The translations under genes were made by a program, and so were the position numbers. 64,000 nucleotides of DNA from Blautia sp. SC05B48 (GTDB lineage Bacteria > Bacillota > Clostridia > Lachnospirales > Lachnospiraceae). Numbering within the stretch: position 1 is the stretch's first letter; every line of letters begins with the position of its first letter. The stretch spans positions 3,543,501 through 3,607,500 of the forward strand of contig NZ_CP040518.1 of assembly GCF_005848555.1 (NCBI RefSeq), in the 5' to 3' direction. The notes under the pieces were generated by a model, which saw only the letters and a program-made list of their open reading frames with translations, did not search any database and was not told the origin of the DNA. Below are positions 1 through 9,068 of this stretch, one piece after another.

Positions 1-989
1 TCTGCAAGAACAGAAATACCCACCTGATCTTTCTGCGCTGCTTTTTCAAACAGTGCCTCCACACCGGAAAGATCATTGCATGTAAAAAATTCCAGTTCCA
101 TGGAGGAATCTGCTGTCGTAGCCGGATCAAAACGGTTCAGCATGTTCTTAAATTCCAGGCGTTTACACAATTCATATGCCTCTGGAGTATAGGGATTTTC
201 CACTTTCGCTTTTTCGTAGGAAAATTCCAGCGGACTGTCTGTGTTGATGGTTGCAAGCTCTTTGGAAAGCTGCGCCAGATCATAATGCTCGCGGAGAGAT
301 TCTTTCGCCTTATTAGGCTTTACCTCTTCCAGATGCTCATGAGCATTCTCAATGGAACCGAACTGCACGATCATCTTGGTCGCGGTCTTCTCTCCAACGC
401 CCGGGATTCCCGGAATATTATCGGAGCTGTCGCCCATCAGTGCTTTCAGTTCTATAATCTGCGGCGGCGTTACCTGATATTTTTCAAGAACTTCCGCTGT
501 ATGGTAGTTTTCAATGGTTGTCTTTCCCCGGACAGTCTTCGGAAGCCGGATCAGCACCTTATCTGTGGCAAGCTGAAGAAGATCCCGATCTCCGGAAAGA
601 ATGGTAACATCCATGCCCTTTGCTTCACTTCTTCTGGCGACCGTACCAAGAAGATCATCTGCTTCATAGCCTTCCAGAGACATGATGTTGATTCCCATGG
701 CAGAAAGCATCTCCTTGATCAGCGGAACCTGTTCCCGAAGCTCCTCCGGCATGGGTTTTCGGGTGCCTTTATAGGCTTCATATCTCTTATGCCGGAACGT
801 AGGTGCACTCAGATCAAATGCAACAGTAAGATACTCCGGCTTCTCTTCCTCCATGATCCTGAACATAATATTCAGAAATCCATATACTGCTCCTGTATGA
901 CGTCCTTCTGCATTGGTAAGATCCGGCAGACCATAAAACGCACGGTTCAGGATGCTGTGACCATCGATCAGTAATATTTTTTCACTCAA
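1..989 (-). CDS. polA: DNA polymerase I, N-terminal part (partial)
   Basis: The minus strand encodes the first ~330 residues of DNA polymerase I; the rest lies beyond the window start. The protein begins SEKILLIDGHSILNRAFYGL, typical of the 5'-3' flap exonuclease domain. It carries the conserved acidic metal-site segments (FDLSAPTFRHKRYEAYKGTR, GYEADDLLG, LSGDRDLLQL) and the helix-hairpin-helix segment GDSSDNIPGIPGVGEKTA. Function is gap filling and primer or flap removal in replication and repair. No ATG fits: TTG at 989 sits about 10 bases after AGGAGG, and a TTG at 995 overlaps the upstream stop as TTGA. The gene is therefore probably translationally coupled to the small membrane-protein gene before it. 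Confidence 0.95.
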   Translation of the reverse strand, partial: MSEKILLIDGHSILNRAFYGLPDLTNAEGRHTGAVYGFLNIMFRIMEEEKPEYLTVAFDLSAPTFRHKRYEAYKGTRKPMPEELREQVPLIKEMLSAMGINIMSLEGYEADDLLGTVARRSEAKGMDVTILSGDRDLLQLATDKVLIRLPKTVRGKTTIENYHTAEVLEKYQVTPPQIIELKALMGDSSDNIPGIPGVGEKTATKMIVQFGSIENAHEHLEEVKPNKAKESLREHYDLAQLSKELATINTDSPLEFSYEKAKVENPYTPEAYELCKRLEFKNMLNRFDPATTADSSMELEFFTCNDLSGVEALFEKAAQKDQVGISVLA

Positions 990-991
990 AA

Positions 992-1339
992 TCAAATTCC
1001 CTCCTTCAGTTCCAGGATCACAAAAACAAGAAAGACCACCAGTGCTGCGATCAGAACACAGACTGCCACTGCAGCGATCGCTCTGTGAAATTTCTTTTTT
1101 CGGATATACCTTTTGGATTTTCGGATATCCTCTTCCAGAAGCTCCTTAAAATCCAGAACAGAATCTTCCCGTTTCTCATCCAGCTGCTGCATGGCCTTAT
1201 GTACAATGAAATATGTGGCAAGCTCATCGTAGCAGGAGGAACACTTCTCAATATGCTCCAGAAAATCCTCCAGATCATTCAACGGCAACGTATGATCGAT
1301 ATATCTATTAACCATTCCCTCTGCAATACGACAATTCAT
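992..1339 (-). CDS. zf-HC2 (anti-sigma-like) membrane protein
   Basis: A 115-residue protein starting at ATG 1339, after a GAGGG ribosome binding site. The N-terminus has a Cys (residue 3) and then the H-x3-C-x2-C pattern (HIEKCSSC) of putative zinc-finger (zf-HC2/ZAS) anti-sigma domains. A basic stretch (KSKRYIRKKKFHR) precedes one hydrophobic C-terminal transmembrane helix and a short tail. This layout suits a cytosolic zinc domain anchored in the membrane. No sigma-factor gene is adjacent; the next gene downstream is polA, whose start overlaps or abuts this stop. An anti-sigma role is inferred from the fold only. A longer upstream reading frame exists but lacks a supported start. Confidence 0.75.
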   Translation of the reverse strand: MNCRIAEGMVNRYIDHTLPLNDLEDFLEHIEKCSSCYDELATYFIVHKAMQQLDEKREDSVLDFKELLEEDIRKSKRYIRKKKFHRAIAAVAVCVLIAALVVFLVFVILELKEGI

Positions 1340-1447
1340 ATTTTCCCTCTCTTTCAAAGCAGCAGATTCTCTCTTACCCAAAAGCTTCTTCTGAAATTCA
1401 GCCCGACAATTTGCCCGGGCCGGAGAAACACTTCCCAGAATGTTACC

Positions 1448-1476
1448 ATTATAGCGAATTAAACGTTGAATGACAA
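1448..1476 (-). promoter_or_regulatory. Sigma-A promoter for the zf-HC2/polA unit
   Basis: Minus-strand TTGTCA, 17-base spacer, TATAAT. The -35 hexamer (1471-1476) overlaps the -35 of the opposing degV promoter almost exactly. Confidence 0.65.
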
Positions 1477-1498
1477 GGGCGGTTTCCTGTGGTATACT
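1470..1498 (+). promoter_or_regulatory. Sigma-A promoter for degV
   Basis: ATGACA, 17-base spacer, TATACT on the plus strand, about 70 bases before the degV start. It shares its -35 bases with the promoter on the other strand. Confidence 0.55.
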
Positions 1499-1567
1499 TG
1501 AGATGTCACGGTCAGGAAACAGGAAAATTGACCAAATATGAAAATCCAGGCAAGGAGGATCACCATT

Positions 1568-2437
1568 ATGAAATCTATAGCAATCGTTACAGACAGTAAC
1601 TGCGGCATGTCTCCCGCTCAGGCAAAAGACCTTGGCATCTACATGCTTCCAATGCCGTTTTTTATAGATGATAAGGAATATCTGGAAGACATTGACATGA
1701 ACCAATCAGAATTCTTTCAGCATCTTGAACAAAATCCAGGCTGCAGAGTTTCCACATCCCAGCCCACACCGGAATCCGTCACTACCCTCTGGGACAAGCT
1801 GCTCAAAGACTACGACGAGATCGTACATATCCCCATGTCCAGCGGTCTCTCCAGCTCCATGCAGACTGCCCGTATGCTTGCAGAAGACTATGATGGCCGT
1901 GTACGTGTCGTAAATAACCAGAGGATCTCCGGAACCTTACGTTACTCTGCCATCGAGGCTGTCCAGCAGGCTAAAAACGGTCTCTCTGCCGATGAGATCG
2001 GAACCTGGCTGGAAGAAACCCGCTTCGACTCCAGCATCTATATCACTGTAGCTACTCTGAAGTACCTGAAACAGGGCGGCCGCATCACTCCTGCTGCAGC
2101 AGCCATCGGAACCATGCTCCGTCTGAAGCCGGTTCTGCAGATTCAGGGCGAAAAGCTGGACGCCTTCTCCAAGGCCCGCACCATGACTCAGGCAAAAAAC
2201 ACTATGACTAAAGCCATCAAAGATGACATTGCAGACCGCTTCGGAGAAAAGATCAACCTGGATGTCATCCACTCCCACAACCTGGAAGCGGCCGAAGAAT
2301 TCCGAAAAGAAGTCCTCACCACCTTCCCAAACATCGGTGAAGTCAACATCTTCCCTCTCTCCCTGAGCGTTTCCTGCCACATCGGCCCCGGAAGCCTTGC
2401 TCTCACCTGCTCCAAGGTACACCCGGAAATCTGGTAA
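1568..2437 (+). CDS. DegV family fatty-acid-binding protein
   Basis: A 289-residue DegV/FakB-type protein. The N-terminus (IAIVTDSNCGM) and the segments STSQPTPE and SSGLSSSMQTAR match the family's lipid-carboxylate pocket; the second domain carries LKYLKQGGRI followed by LKPVLQI. Members bind a single fatty acid and, with FakA, present exogenous fatty acids for phosphorylation. No fakA lies nearby, so the partner and ligand are unknown. ATG 1568 is chosen because AGGAGG lies 9 bases upstream; an in-frame upstream extension has no such site. The gene is single, divergent from the zf-HC2/polA unit, and followed by a terminator. Confidence 0.9.
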   Translation: MKSIAIVTDSNCGMSPAQAKDLGIYMLPMPFFIDDKEYLEDIDMNQSEFFQHLEQNPGCRVSTSQPTPESVTTLWDKLLKDYDEIVHIPMSSGLSSSMQTARMLAEDYDGRVRVVNNQRISGTLRYSAIEAVQQAKNGLSADEIGTWLEETRFDSSIYITVATLKYLKQGGRITPAAAAIGTMLRLKPVLQIQGEKLDAFSKARTMTQAKNTMTKAIKDDIADRFGEKINLDVIHSHNLEAAEEFRKEVLTTFPNIGEVNIFPLSLSVSCHIGPGSLALTCSKVHPEIW

Positions 2438-2465
2438 ATAATCTAAACAATTTATATTTTTACAA

Positions 2466-2500
2466 CAAAAGCGGAGTCTCTCGGACCCCGCTTTTTTCTT
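2466..2500. terminator. Bidirectional terminator between degV and ftsH
   Basis: GC-rich hairpin (AAGCGGAGTC paired with GGACCCCGCTT) followed by a T run on the plus strand and preceded by an A run. It serves the convergent degV and ftsH genes. Confidence 0.75.
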
Positions 2501-2510
2501 GCTATCCTGA

Positions 2511-4376
2511 TTAATTTTCCTGTGTATCCTCAATCTCCACCGGTGCTTCATTCAGGATCTTCATAAACTCCTCACCGGTAATCGTCTCATGCTCATACAG
2601 ATACTTGGCAATCTCATGAAGCTTTCCGATATTATCCGTCAGGATCTTCGTAGCCTTTTCATGCTCCCGTCTTACAAGCTCCACAACCTTCTTATCCAGA
2701 AGCGTCTGCGTCTCAAAGGAACAGGTGAGACTTGCGTCTCCGCCAAGATACTGATTGCTCACATTTTCCATGGCAACCATGTCAAAATCATCACTCATAC
2801 CATACCTGCTGATCATCGCTCTGGCAATCTTGGTCGCCTGCTCAATATCATTGGAGGCACCGGTAGTAATAGAATGGAAGATCAGCTCTTCCGCTGCACG
2901 GCCGCCTGTAAATGTAGCGATCTTATTCTCCAGTTCTTCCTTACTCATCAGGAAATGTTCCTGTTCATCCACCTGCATGGTATATCCCAGTGCACCGGAG
3001 GTACGTGGAATGATCGTGATCTTATGGACCGGTGCAGAATCTGTCTGCTTGGCAGCAACCAGTGCATGACCAACCTCATGATAAGAAACGATCAGTTTTT
3101 CCTTATTGGAAAGTACACGATTCTTTTTCTGATATCCGGCAATAACAACTTCGATACTTTCTTCAAAATCCGCCTGTGTGGCAAATTTCCGTCCGTCGCG
3201 GACTGCACGGAGAGCTGCCTCGTTGACAATATTGGCAAGCTCCGCACCGGAGGCCCCGACGGCCGCCTTGGCAATTTCATCAAACCGGACTGTGTCCGCA
3301 ATTTTGATCTTCTTGGCATGGACCTTCAGGATTTCCTCACGCCCCTGAAGATCCGGAAGCTCAACCGGGATCCTTCTGTCAAAACGTCCAGGACGAAGAA
3401 GTGCAGGGTCAAGGGAATCCGGTCGGTTGGTAGCTGCCAAGATCACAACACCCTTGGAACCGTCAAAACCGTCCATCTCTGTCAGAAGCTGGTTCAGTGT
3501 CTGTTCACGCTCATCGTTTCCGCCGCCCATTCCGGAGCCGTCACGTTTCTTGCCGATGGTATCGATCTCATCAATAAATACGATACATGGTGCTTTCTCA
3601 TTGGCCTGTTTAAAAAGATCACGTACCTTGGCAGCACCCATACCAACAAACATCTCCACAAATTCCGAACCGGAAATTGAGAAAAACGGAACCTCCGCCT
3701 CACCGGCAACTGCCTTGGCAAGAAGGGTTTTACCGGTTCCTGGAGGGCCTACAAGAAGGGCACCCTTCGGCATGGAAGCACCGATCTCTCTGTATTTCTC
3801 CGGATTATGAAGGAAATCTACAATTTCCGTCAAAAGCTCCTTGGCTTCATCCTCACCGGCAACATCTGAAAATTTGATTCCCGTAGAGGATTTCACATAA
3901 ACCTTGGCATTGCTTTTGCCAAAGGACATCATTCCTCCCGGTCCTCCGCTGCCCATGGAGCTCATCATCTTCTTGCTGAGCCAGCGTCCCAGAAGAACAA
4001 AGATCGCGATCGGAAGTACATATCCCAGGATCAGAGACAAAAGCAATGACTGCCTCTGGGGTGCAGTTCCCTCTATACTTACTCCTGCATCGTAAAGATG
4101 TGATACAAGATCCTGATCATCTACAGATACCGTCTTGCAATAGACATCATTTCCATCCACTTTCATAGTATAATAAATGTAATCGGAATTAAGGGTTGCC
4201 TCATATACTTTTCCTCTGTCTACGGCTTTCAGAAAGGTGGTGTAATCGGTTTCTTTTACACTTCTCTCAGAAAGAGCAGGAAGAGCAAAAACATTCAGCA
4301 GAACAATAATGACGACCGCAATGATATAATATACATACAGCGGCCGCTTCTCTGGTTTTTTGGAATTCAGATTCAT
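2511..4376 (-). CDS. ftsH: ATP-dependent zinc metalloprotease FtsH
   Basis: A 621-residue membrane AAA+ protease that degrades misfolded and regulatory membrane or cytosolic proteins. Two transmembrane helices (about residues 13-35 and 110-132) flank a ~75-residue extracytoplasmic segment. The AAA domain has Walker A GPPGTGKT (210-217), Walker B FIDEID (267-272) and the second region of homology ATNRPD...RPGRFDR (315-334). The peptidase motif is HEVGH (433-437), with Val instead of the usual Ala in the third position, and a third zinc ligand near Asp510. Length is normal for the family. It stands alone between a terminator and a promoter containing a striking palindrome. Confidence 0.97.
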   Translation of the reverse strand: MNLNSKKPEKRPLYVYYIIAVVIIVLLNVFALPALSERSVKETDYTTFLKAVDRGKVYEATLNSDYIYYTMKVDGNDVYCKTVSVDDQDLVSHLYDAGVSIEGTAPQRQSLLLSLILGYVLPIAIFVLLGRWLSKKMMSSMGSGGPGGMMSFGKSNAKVYVKSSTGIKFSDVAGEDEAKELLTEIVDFLHNPEKYREIGASMPKGALLVGPPGTGKTLLAKAVAGEAEVPFFSISGSEFVEMFVGMGAAKVRDLFKQANEKAPCIVFIDEIDTIGKKRDGSGMGGGNDEREQTLNQLLTEMDGFDGSKGVVILAATNRPDSLDPALLRPGRFDRRIPVELPDLQGREEILKVHAKKIKIADTVRFDEIAKAAVGASGAELANIVNEAALRAVRDGRKFATQADFEESIEVVIAGYQKKNRVLSNKEKLIVSYHEVGHALVAAKQTDSAPVHKITIIPRTSGALGYTMQVDEQEHFLMSKEELENKIATFTGGRAAEELIFHSITTGASNDIEQATKIARAMISRYGMSDDFDMVAMENVSNQYLGGDASLTCSFETQTLLDKKVVELVRREHEKATKILTDNIGKLHEIAKYLYEHETITGEEFMKILNEAPVEIEDTQEN

Positions 4377-4430
4377 GCAGTCTCCTCCGTTATCTTATAG
4401 TATATCGCTATATCCACAGTGCTATATCAG

Positions 4431-4473
4431 GTGGTACAGCCTTGTAGTACACTGTACCACTTTTTTCAGTCAA
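4431..4473 (-). promoter_or_regulatory. Putative ftsH promoter overlapped by a palindrome
   Basis: A 9-bp inverted repeat, GTGGTACAG (4431-4439) and CTGTACCAC (4452-4460), lies about 55-85 bases upstream of ftsH. On the minus strand it overlaps two possible promoters: TTGACT-18-TACTAC, and TTGAAA-17-TACAGT (the latter reaching 4479). The arrangement suggests an operator. On the plus strand the same repeat is followed by six T, so it could also act as a terminator, but no plus-strand gene precedes it. Confidence 0.4.
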
Positions 4474-4555
4474 TTTCAAGGATGCCTCATCCGATTTCAT
4501 AAACATTTTAGAATTAAAAATATTTCCAAATAATACCTTTATTCTGAAAAAATCC

Positions 4556-4584
4556 TTGCAAGCCACCTGATACTGTGCTATTAT
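4556..4584 (+). promoter_or_regulatory. Promoter of tRNA-Leu
   Basis: TTGCAA, 17-base spacer, TATTAT with an extended TGC just before the -10; 13 bases before the tRNA. Confidence 0.6.
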
Positions 4585-4597
4585 AATAAATGGTTAT

Positions 4598-4679
4598 GCC
4601 GCTGTGGCGGAATTGGCAGACGCACTTGACTCAAAATCAAGCGGAGCAATCCGTGCCGGTTCGAGTCCGGCCAGCGGCA
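4598..4679 (+). tRNA. tRNA-Leu (anticodon CAA)
   Basis: An 82-nt class II tRNA. The acceptor stem GCCGCTG pairs with CAGCGGC, followed by discriminator A. The anticodon stem CTTGA/TCAAG holds loop CTCAAAA, giving anticodon CAA. There is a variable arm and a T-loop GGTTCGAGTCC. CCA is not encoded. It reads UUG leucine codons. A strong terminator follows 8 bases later, so it is a single-gene transcript. Confidence 0.97.
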
Positions 4680-4686
4680 TTCGCAT

Positions 4687-4722
4687 AAAAGACCTGACGG
4701 AGAAATCTGTCAGGTCTTTATT
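4687..4722 (+). terminator. Terminator after tRNA-Leu
   Basis: Perfect stem AAGACCTGAC / GTCAGGTCTT with a 10-base loop, followed by a T-rich tail. Confidence 0.85.
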
Positions 4723-4757
4723 ATATAATACAAAAAAATCACGAAAGGAATAAAAAA

Positions 4758-6134
4758 ATGGAAAAAGACAAAAGCTTTTTAGGAACCGAGCCTGTCGGAA
4801 AGCTGCTTCTGCGGCTTGCACTTCCTACAGTTGCCGCACAGCTCATCAATATGCTCTACAATATCGTCGACCGTATCTATATTGGTCATATTCCCGGAGA
4901 GGGTGCTCTTGCCCTTACCGGTGTAGGTGTCTGTATGCCGCTTATCATGGTCGTATCCGCCTTTGCTGCTCTTGTCGGAAACGGAGGCGCTCCCAGAGCC
5001 AGCATCTTTATGGGTAAAAATGACACGTCAAAAGCCGAACAGACTCTCGGAAACTGCTTCACCATGCAGATCATCATCTCCCTGATCCTGACTGTTATCC
5101 TGTTTCTCGGAAACCGCATCCTTCTCCTTGCATTCGGCGCCAGTGCAAACACCATCGACTATGCGGTGGGTTACATGAATATCTATGCAGTAGGAACTAT
5201 TTTTGTACAGCTGACTCTTGGCATGAATAATTTCATCACAGCCCAGGGATTCGCAAAAACCGGAATGCTCTCTGTACTGATCGGTGCGATCTCCAACATT
5301 ATTCTGGATCCGGTTTTTATTTTCGGATTCCACATGGGTGTCCGGGGCGCTGCTCTGGCAACGGTGATCTCCCAGGCATTTTCCTGCATCTGGGTCCTCT
5401 CATTCCTCTTTGGAAAAAAGACCTTCCTGAAGCTTCGGAAAAGCACCATGAAACTGAAAGCCGATATCATTCTGCCCTGTATGGCTCTTGGCTCTTCTCT
5501 CTTTGTCATGCAGCTCAGTGAAAGCGTTATCTCTGTCTGCTACAACTCCTCCCTCTTAAAATACGGCGGGGATGTTGCCGTAGGAGCCATGACCATCCTT
5601 ACCAGCGTCATGCAGTTTGCCATGCTTCCTCTTCAGGGACTTGGTCAGGGTGCACAGCCTATCATCAGCTACAACTATGGTGCACGTAACGAAAAACGTG
5701 TACGTTCTACATTTAAGCTTCTTGTAAAAACAAGTGTTTCTTATTCCGTAATCCTGTGGCTGATCATTATGATCTTCCCGCAGCTCTTTGCCGGAATGTT
5801 TACTTCGGACAGTACATTACTTGTTTTCACAAAGACAGCTCTCCGGATCTATATGGCAGTTGTGTTTATCTTTGGTATCCAGATTGCCTGCCAGATGACC
5901 TTTATCTCCCTTGGCAGAGCCAAAGATTCCATCATCGTGGCTATTGTTCGAAAATTTGTTCTGGTCATCCCGCTGATCTATATTCTGCCCCATATTTTCC
6001 GTTCTGACCGGACAAATGCAGTTTATATGGCCGAGCCGGTTGCGGATATCCTGGCTGTTACATTTACCGCCATCCTGTTTTTCTTTGAGTTTAGAAAAGC
6101 CCTGGCAGAAATCTCCGGCAGCCGGAATCAGTAA
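4758..6134 (+). CDS. MATE family efflux transporter
   Basis: A 458-residue integral membrane protein with about 12 hydrophobic helices. The start FLGTEPVGKLLLRLALPTV, the segments NMLYNIVDRIYIGHI and ALALTGVGVCMPL, and the repeat half QGLGQGAQPIISYNYGARN are diagnostic of the MATE drug/sodium antiporter family (DinF/NorM-like). It probably exports cationic drugs or metabolites in exchange for Na+ or H+; the substrate cannot be read from sequence. ATG 4758 follows GAAAGGA. It lies downstream of the tRNA-Leu terminator without an obvious strong promoter, so leaky readthrough is possible. Confidence 0.93.
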   Translation: MEKDKSFLGTEPVGKLLLRLALPTVAAQLINMLYNIVDRIYIGHIPGEGALALTGVGVCMPLIMVVSAFAALVGNGGAPRASIFMGKNDTSKAEQTLGNCFTMQIIISLILTVILFLGNRILLLAFGASANTIDYAVGYMNIYAVGTIFVQLTLGMNNFITAQGFAKTGMLSVLIGAISNIILDPVFIFGFHMGVRGAALATVISQAFSCIWVLSFLFGKKTFLKLRKSTMKLKADIILPCMALGSSLFVMQLSESVISVCYNSSLLKYGGDVAVGAMTILTSVMQFAMLPLQGLGQGAQPIISYNYGARNEKRVRSTFKLLVKTSVSYSVILWLIIMIFPQLFAGMFTSDSTLLVFTKTALRIYMAVVFIFGIQIACQMTFISLGRAKDSIIVAIVRKFVLVIPLIYILPHIFRSDRTNAVYMAEPVADILAVTFTAILFFFEFRKALAEISGSRNQ

Positions 6135-6198
6135 CCCTGCATTTGCCCCCCTTCCGCCCTGCTCGTGGTCTTATACCTCTTATCAGACGCTTAAACAT

Positions 6199-6247
6199 GA
6201 AACAGCCTTCCAGCATCATTACTAGGATGCATAGAAGGCTGTTTTTA
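6199..6247. terminator. Bidirectional terminator, MATE gene / lysA
   Basis: Stem AACAGCCTTC / GAAGGCTGTT with a long loop and a T run; it separates the convergent MATE and lysA genes. Confidence 0.75.
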
Positions 6248-6262
6248 TATATTTCTGCTATT

Positions 6263-7552
6263 TTATTTCAATTCGTCTTCATCCTGAAGAAGTTTCTCAA
6301 AAACAGGGAAGCAGTCAAATGTTGCAAAATAATCTCTCGGTGTCTCGGCACGACGGATCATCTCAAAGCTGCCGTCCTCATGAAGAAGGATCTCTGCAGA
6401 TTTCAGTTTACCATTGTAGTTGTAGCCCATTGCAAAACCATGAGCACCTGTATCATGGATCACAAGAAGATCTCCCTTATCGATTTTCGGAAGCATACGG
6501 TCAATGGCAAATTTATCATTATTCTCACAGAGGGAACCTGTCACATCATATTTATGATCGCACGGCTCGTTCTCCTTACCCATAACCGTAATGTGATGAT
6601 AAGCACCATACATAGCCGGACGCATCAGATTTACTGCGCAGGCATCTACGCCGATATATTCTTTATGTGTATGTTTCTCATGGATCGCTTTTGTGACAAG
6701 GCAGCCATACGGTCCCATCATGAAACGGCCAAGCTCTGTATAGATCGCAACATCACCCATTCCTTCCGGAACAAGGACTTCTTCATAAACCTTTCGGACA
6801 CCCTCACCGATCACACGGATATCGTTTGGCTCCTGATCCGGTTTATAAGGAATTCCGATACCACCGGAAAGGTTGATGAATTTAATGTGTGCACCTGTCT
6901 CTTTCTGAAGCTTCACGGCAAGCTCAAACATAACCTTTGCAAGCATTGGATAATAGTCATTGGTCACTGTGTTGCTTGCAAGGAATGCATGGATTCCGAA
7001 CTCTTTGGCACCTTTGGATTTTAGGATACGGAATGCGTCAAAGATCTGCTCGGTAGTCATTCCGTATTTTGCATCTCCGGGATTATCCATGATACCGTTA
7101 CTGATCTTGAATACTCCACCTGGATTGTAACGGCAGCTGATCACTTCCGGGATTTTCCCGAGAGCTTTCTCTACGCTCTCAATATGTGTGATGTCATCAA
7201 GGTTGATGATTCCACCGATCTCATCTGCATATCTGAACTCTTTCTCCGGTGTGTCATTGGAAGAAAACATGATATCGCCCTTTTTGCAGCCTACTGCCTT
7301 GGCCATCATAAGTTCTGTTTCTGAGGAGCAGTCGCAGCCACAGCCATACTCCTGCAGAATATTGATCAGATATGGATTCGGTGTTGCCTTTACCGCAAAA
7401 AATTCCTTGAATCCTTTGTTCCATGCAAAAGCCTCTTTCAGGGCTTTTGCATTCTCACGGATTCCTTTCTCATCATAGAGATGGAAGGGTGTCGGAAACT
7501 TTTCAGTAATCTCGTTGAGTTTCTCAAGTGTCACAAATGGTTCTTTTTTCAT
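6263..7552 (-). CDS. lysA: Diaminopimelate decarboxylase
   Basis: A 429-residue fold-type III PLP enzyme that converts meso-diaminopimelate to lysine. The PLP lysine lies in EFFAVKATPNPYL near residue 54; GCDCSSETEL and the glycine-rich FINLSGGIGIPYKPD segment form the barrel's phosphate site; the C-terminal domain holds VGVDACAVNLMRPAMYGAYH and HDTGAHGFAMGYNYNG. It belongs to the long-form clade common in Clostridia, so specificity is assigned by family. ATG 7552 follows AGGAGA. It is the last gene of the probable corA-rhomboid-like-pyk-lysA operon, 52 bases after pyk, and ends at a terminator. Confidence 0.9.
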   Translation of the reverse strand: MKKEPFVTLEKLNEITEKFPTPFHLYDEKGIRENAKALKEAFAWNKGFKEFFAVKATPNPYLINILQEYGCGCDCSSETELMMAKAVGCKKGDIMFSSNDTPEKEFRYADEIGGIINLDDITHIESVEKALGKIPEVISCRYNPGGVFKISNGIMDNPGDAKYGMTTEQIFDAFRILKSKGAKEFGIHAFLASNTVTNDYYPMLAKVMFELAVKLQKETGAHIKFINLSGGIGIPYKPDQEPNDIRVIGEGVRKVYEEVLVPEGMGDVAIYTELGRFMMGPYGCLVTKAIHEKHTHKEYIGVDACAVNLMRPAMYGAYHHITVMGKENEPCDHKYDVTGSLCENNDKFAIDRMLPKIDKGDLLVIHDTGAHGFAMGYNYNGKLKSAEILLHEDGSFEMIRRAETPRDYFATFDCFPVFEKLLQDEDELK

Positions 7553-7604
7553 AATAACTGCATCTCCTGTTTTTTCGACTGCTATTCCCGAAGAAACCTC
7601 AGTC

Positions 7605-9041
7605 TTATTCTGCCTCGATCACGTGCATCATATTTGTCACTGCACCACGACCGTTTGTCATGTTGGTCGCAGGGTCTCCTGCTGTAAATACAACAAGGTC
7701 TCCTTTATGTATCAGATGACGGCTACGGACAACATTCATAGCCTGAGACATGATATGGTCCGTGGTATCTCTCTGATATCCTTTCAGAGGTGTTACACCC
7801 CAGATCAGCTGAAGTTTATGCTGGATAGTTGAGTTCGGTGTGATCGCATAGATCGGAACCTTCGGGCGGAAATTGGAGATCAGTCTGGCTGTATTTCCAC
7901 TCATTGTCGGTGTTACGATAGCGTTCGCCTTCAGGTTCTTTGCAGTACGCACCGTTGCAAGTGCCACTGCACTGGAGATCTTCTCTCTTCCGTCCATGGA
8001 ACGATGTTCAATAAACACTTTATAATCCAGATGCGGCTCTGTCATCTCTGCGATATCTGCCATCATCTTAAGAGCATCAATCGGATATTTGCCGGCTGCT
8101 GTCTCTCCGGAGAGCATGATCGCATCGGTTCCGTCGTAGATCGCATTGGCAACATCAGCTACCTCTGCACGTGTAGGACGCGGATTACGGATCATGGAAT
8201 CAAGCATCTGTGTTGCCGTAATAACCGGTGTATAATGTTCGTTACACTTACGGATGATCTCCTTCTGGATGTGAGGTACCTGGCTTGCAGGAATTTCCAC
8301 ACCGAGATCTCCTCTGGCAACCATGATACCATCAGATGCTTCAATGATGGAATCAATATTCTCAACACCCTCTGCATTCTCGATCTTCGCGATAATACCG
8401 ATATCTTTTCCGCCATTATCATTCAGAAGCTTACGGATCTCACGGATCACCTCTGCGGAACGGACAAAAGATGCCGCGATGAAATCAAATTTCTGTTCGA
8501 TACCAAAGATGATATCCTTTTTATCCTGCTCTGTGATTCCCGGAAGATTTACTTTTACATAGGGAACATTCACACCCTTCTTCTCTCCCAGCTCACCACC
8601 GTTTAAGATATCACAGACAATATCAGTTCCCCTGATTGTCTTAACCTCAAGCTCAATCAGACCATCATCAATGAGAATCCTGTTTCCCGGTTTTACATCC
8701 TTGTAAAGTGTCTCATATGTGATAGCGACCTTTGTGCTGTCGCCTTCAAAATCGCCAATTCCAAGTACAAACTGTTTTCCTGCTTCCAGCTTAACCTTCT
8801 GTCCGTCCTTTAAAAGTCTGGTACGGATCTCCGGTCCCTTTGTGTCAAGAAGCATGGCAATAGGCATATCAAGTTCCTCACGAAGCTCTTTGATCATATC
8901 CACACGGCCCTTCTGTTCCTCGTGGTCTCCGTGAGAAAAGTTAAATCTGGCAATATCCATTCCATTCTCCATAAGAGCCTTCAGAGTTTCCCTGTTATTG
9001 CTGGCAGGTCCAAGTGTACAGATAATCTTAGTTTTTTTCAT
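7605..9041 (-). CDS. pyk: Pyruvate kinase
   Basis: A 478-residue enzyme that makes pyruvate and ATP from phosphoenolpyruvate and ADP, the last glycolytic step. It starts TKIICTLGPASNNRETL and has ARFNFSHGDHEE (nucleotide and K+ site), IAKIENAEGVENID (active-site Lys and Glu), MVARGDLGVEIP and MLSGETAAGKYP. The length is that of the simple form, without the extra C-terminal PEP-utiliser domain seen in some Bacilli. It lies 27 bases after the rhomboid-like gene and 52 bases before lysA on the same strand, consistent with one operon. Confidence 0.97.
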   Translation of the reverse strand: MKKTKIICTLGPASNNRETLKALMENGMDIARFNFSHGDHEEQKGRVDMIKELREELDMPIAMLLDTKGPEIRTRLLKDGQKVKLEAGKQFVLGIGDFEGDSTKVAITYETLYKDVKPGNRILIDDGLIELEVKTIRGTDIVCDILNGGELGEKKGVNVPYVKVNLPGITEQDKKDIIFGIEQKFDFIAASFVRSAEVIREIRKLLNDNGGKDIGIIAKIENAEGVENIDSIIEASDGIMVARGDLGVEIPASQVPHIQKEIIRKCNEHYTPVITATQMLDSMIRNPRPTRAEVADVANAIYDGTDAIMLSGETAAGKYPIDALKMMADIAEMTEPHLDYKVFIEHRSMDGREKISSAVALATVRTAKNLKANAIVTPTMSGNTARLISNFRPKVPIYAITPNSTIQHKLQLIWGVTPLKGYQRDTTDHIMSQAMNVVRSRHLIHKGDLVVFTAGDPATNMTNGRGAVTNMMHVIEAE

Positions 9042-9068
9042 AATAATGCTCTCCTTCGTTTGTGCGTT

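Noticed and set aside
285..974. A 229-codon plus-strand open frame
   Set aside because: It is antisense to the polA exonuclease domain, has no ribosome binding site and an implausible composition.
4431..4466. Plus-strand intrinsic terminator before tRNA-Leu
   Set aside because: No plus-strand gene precedes it, and the repeat sits on the ftsH promoter, so an operator is more likely.
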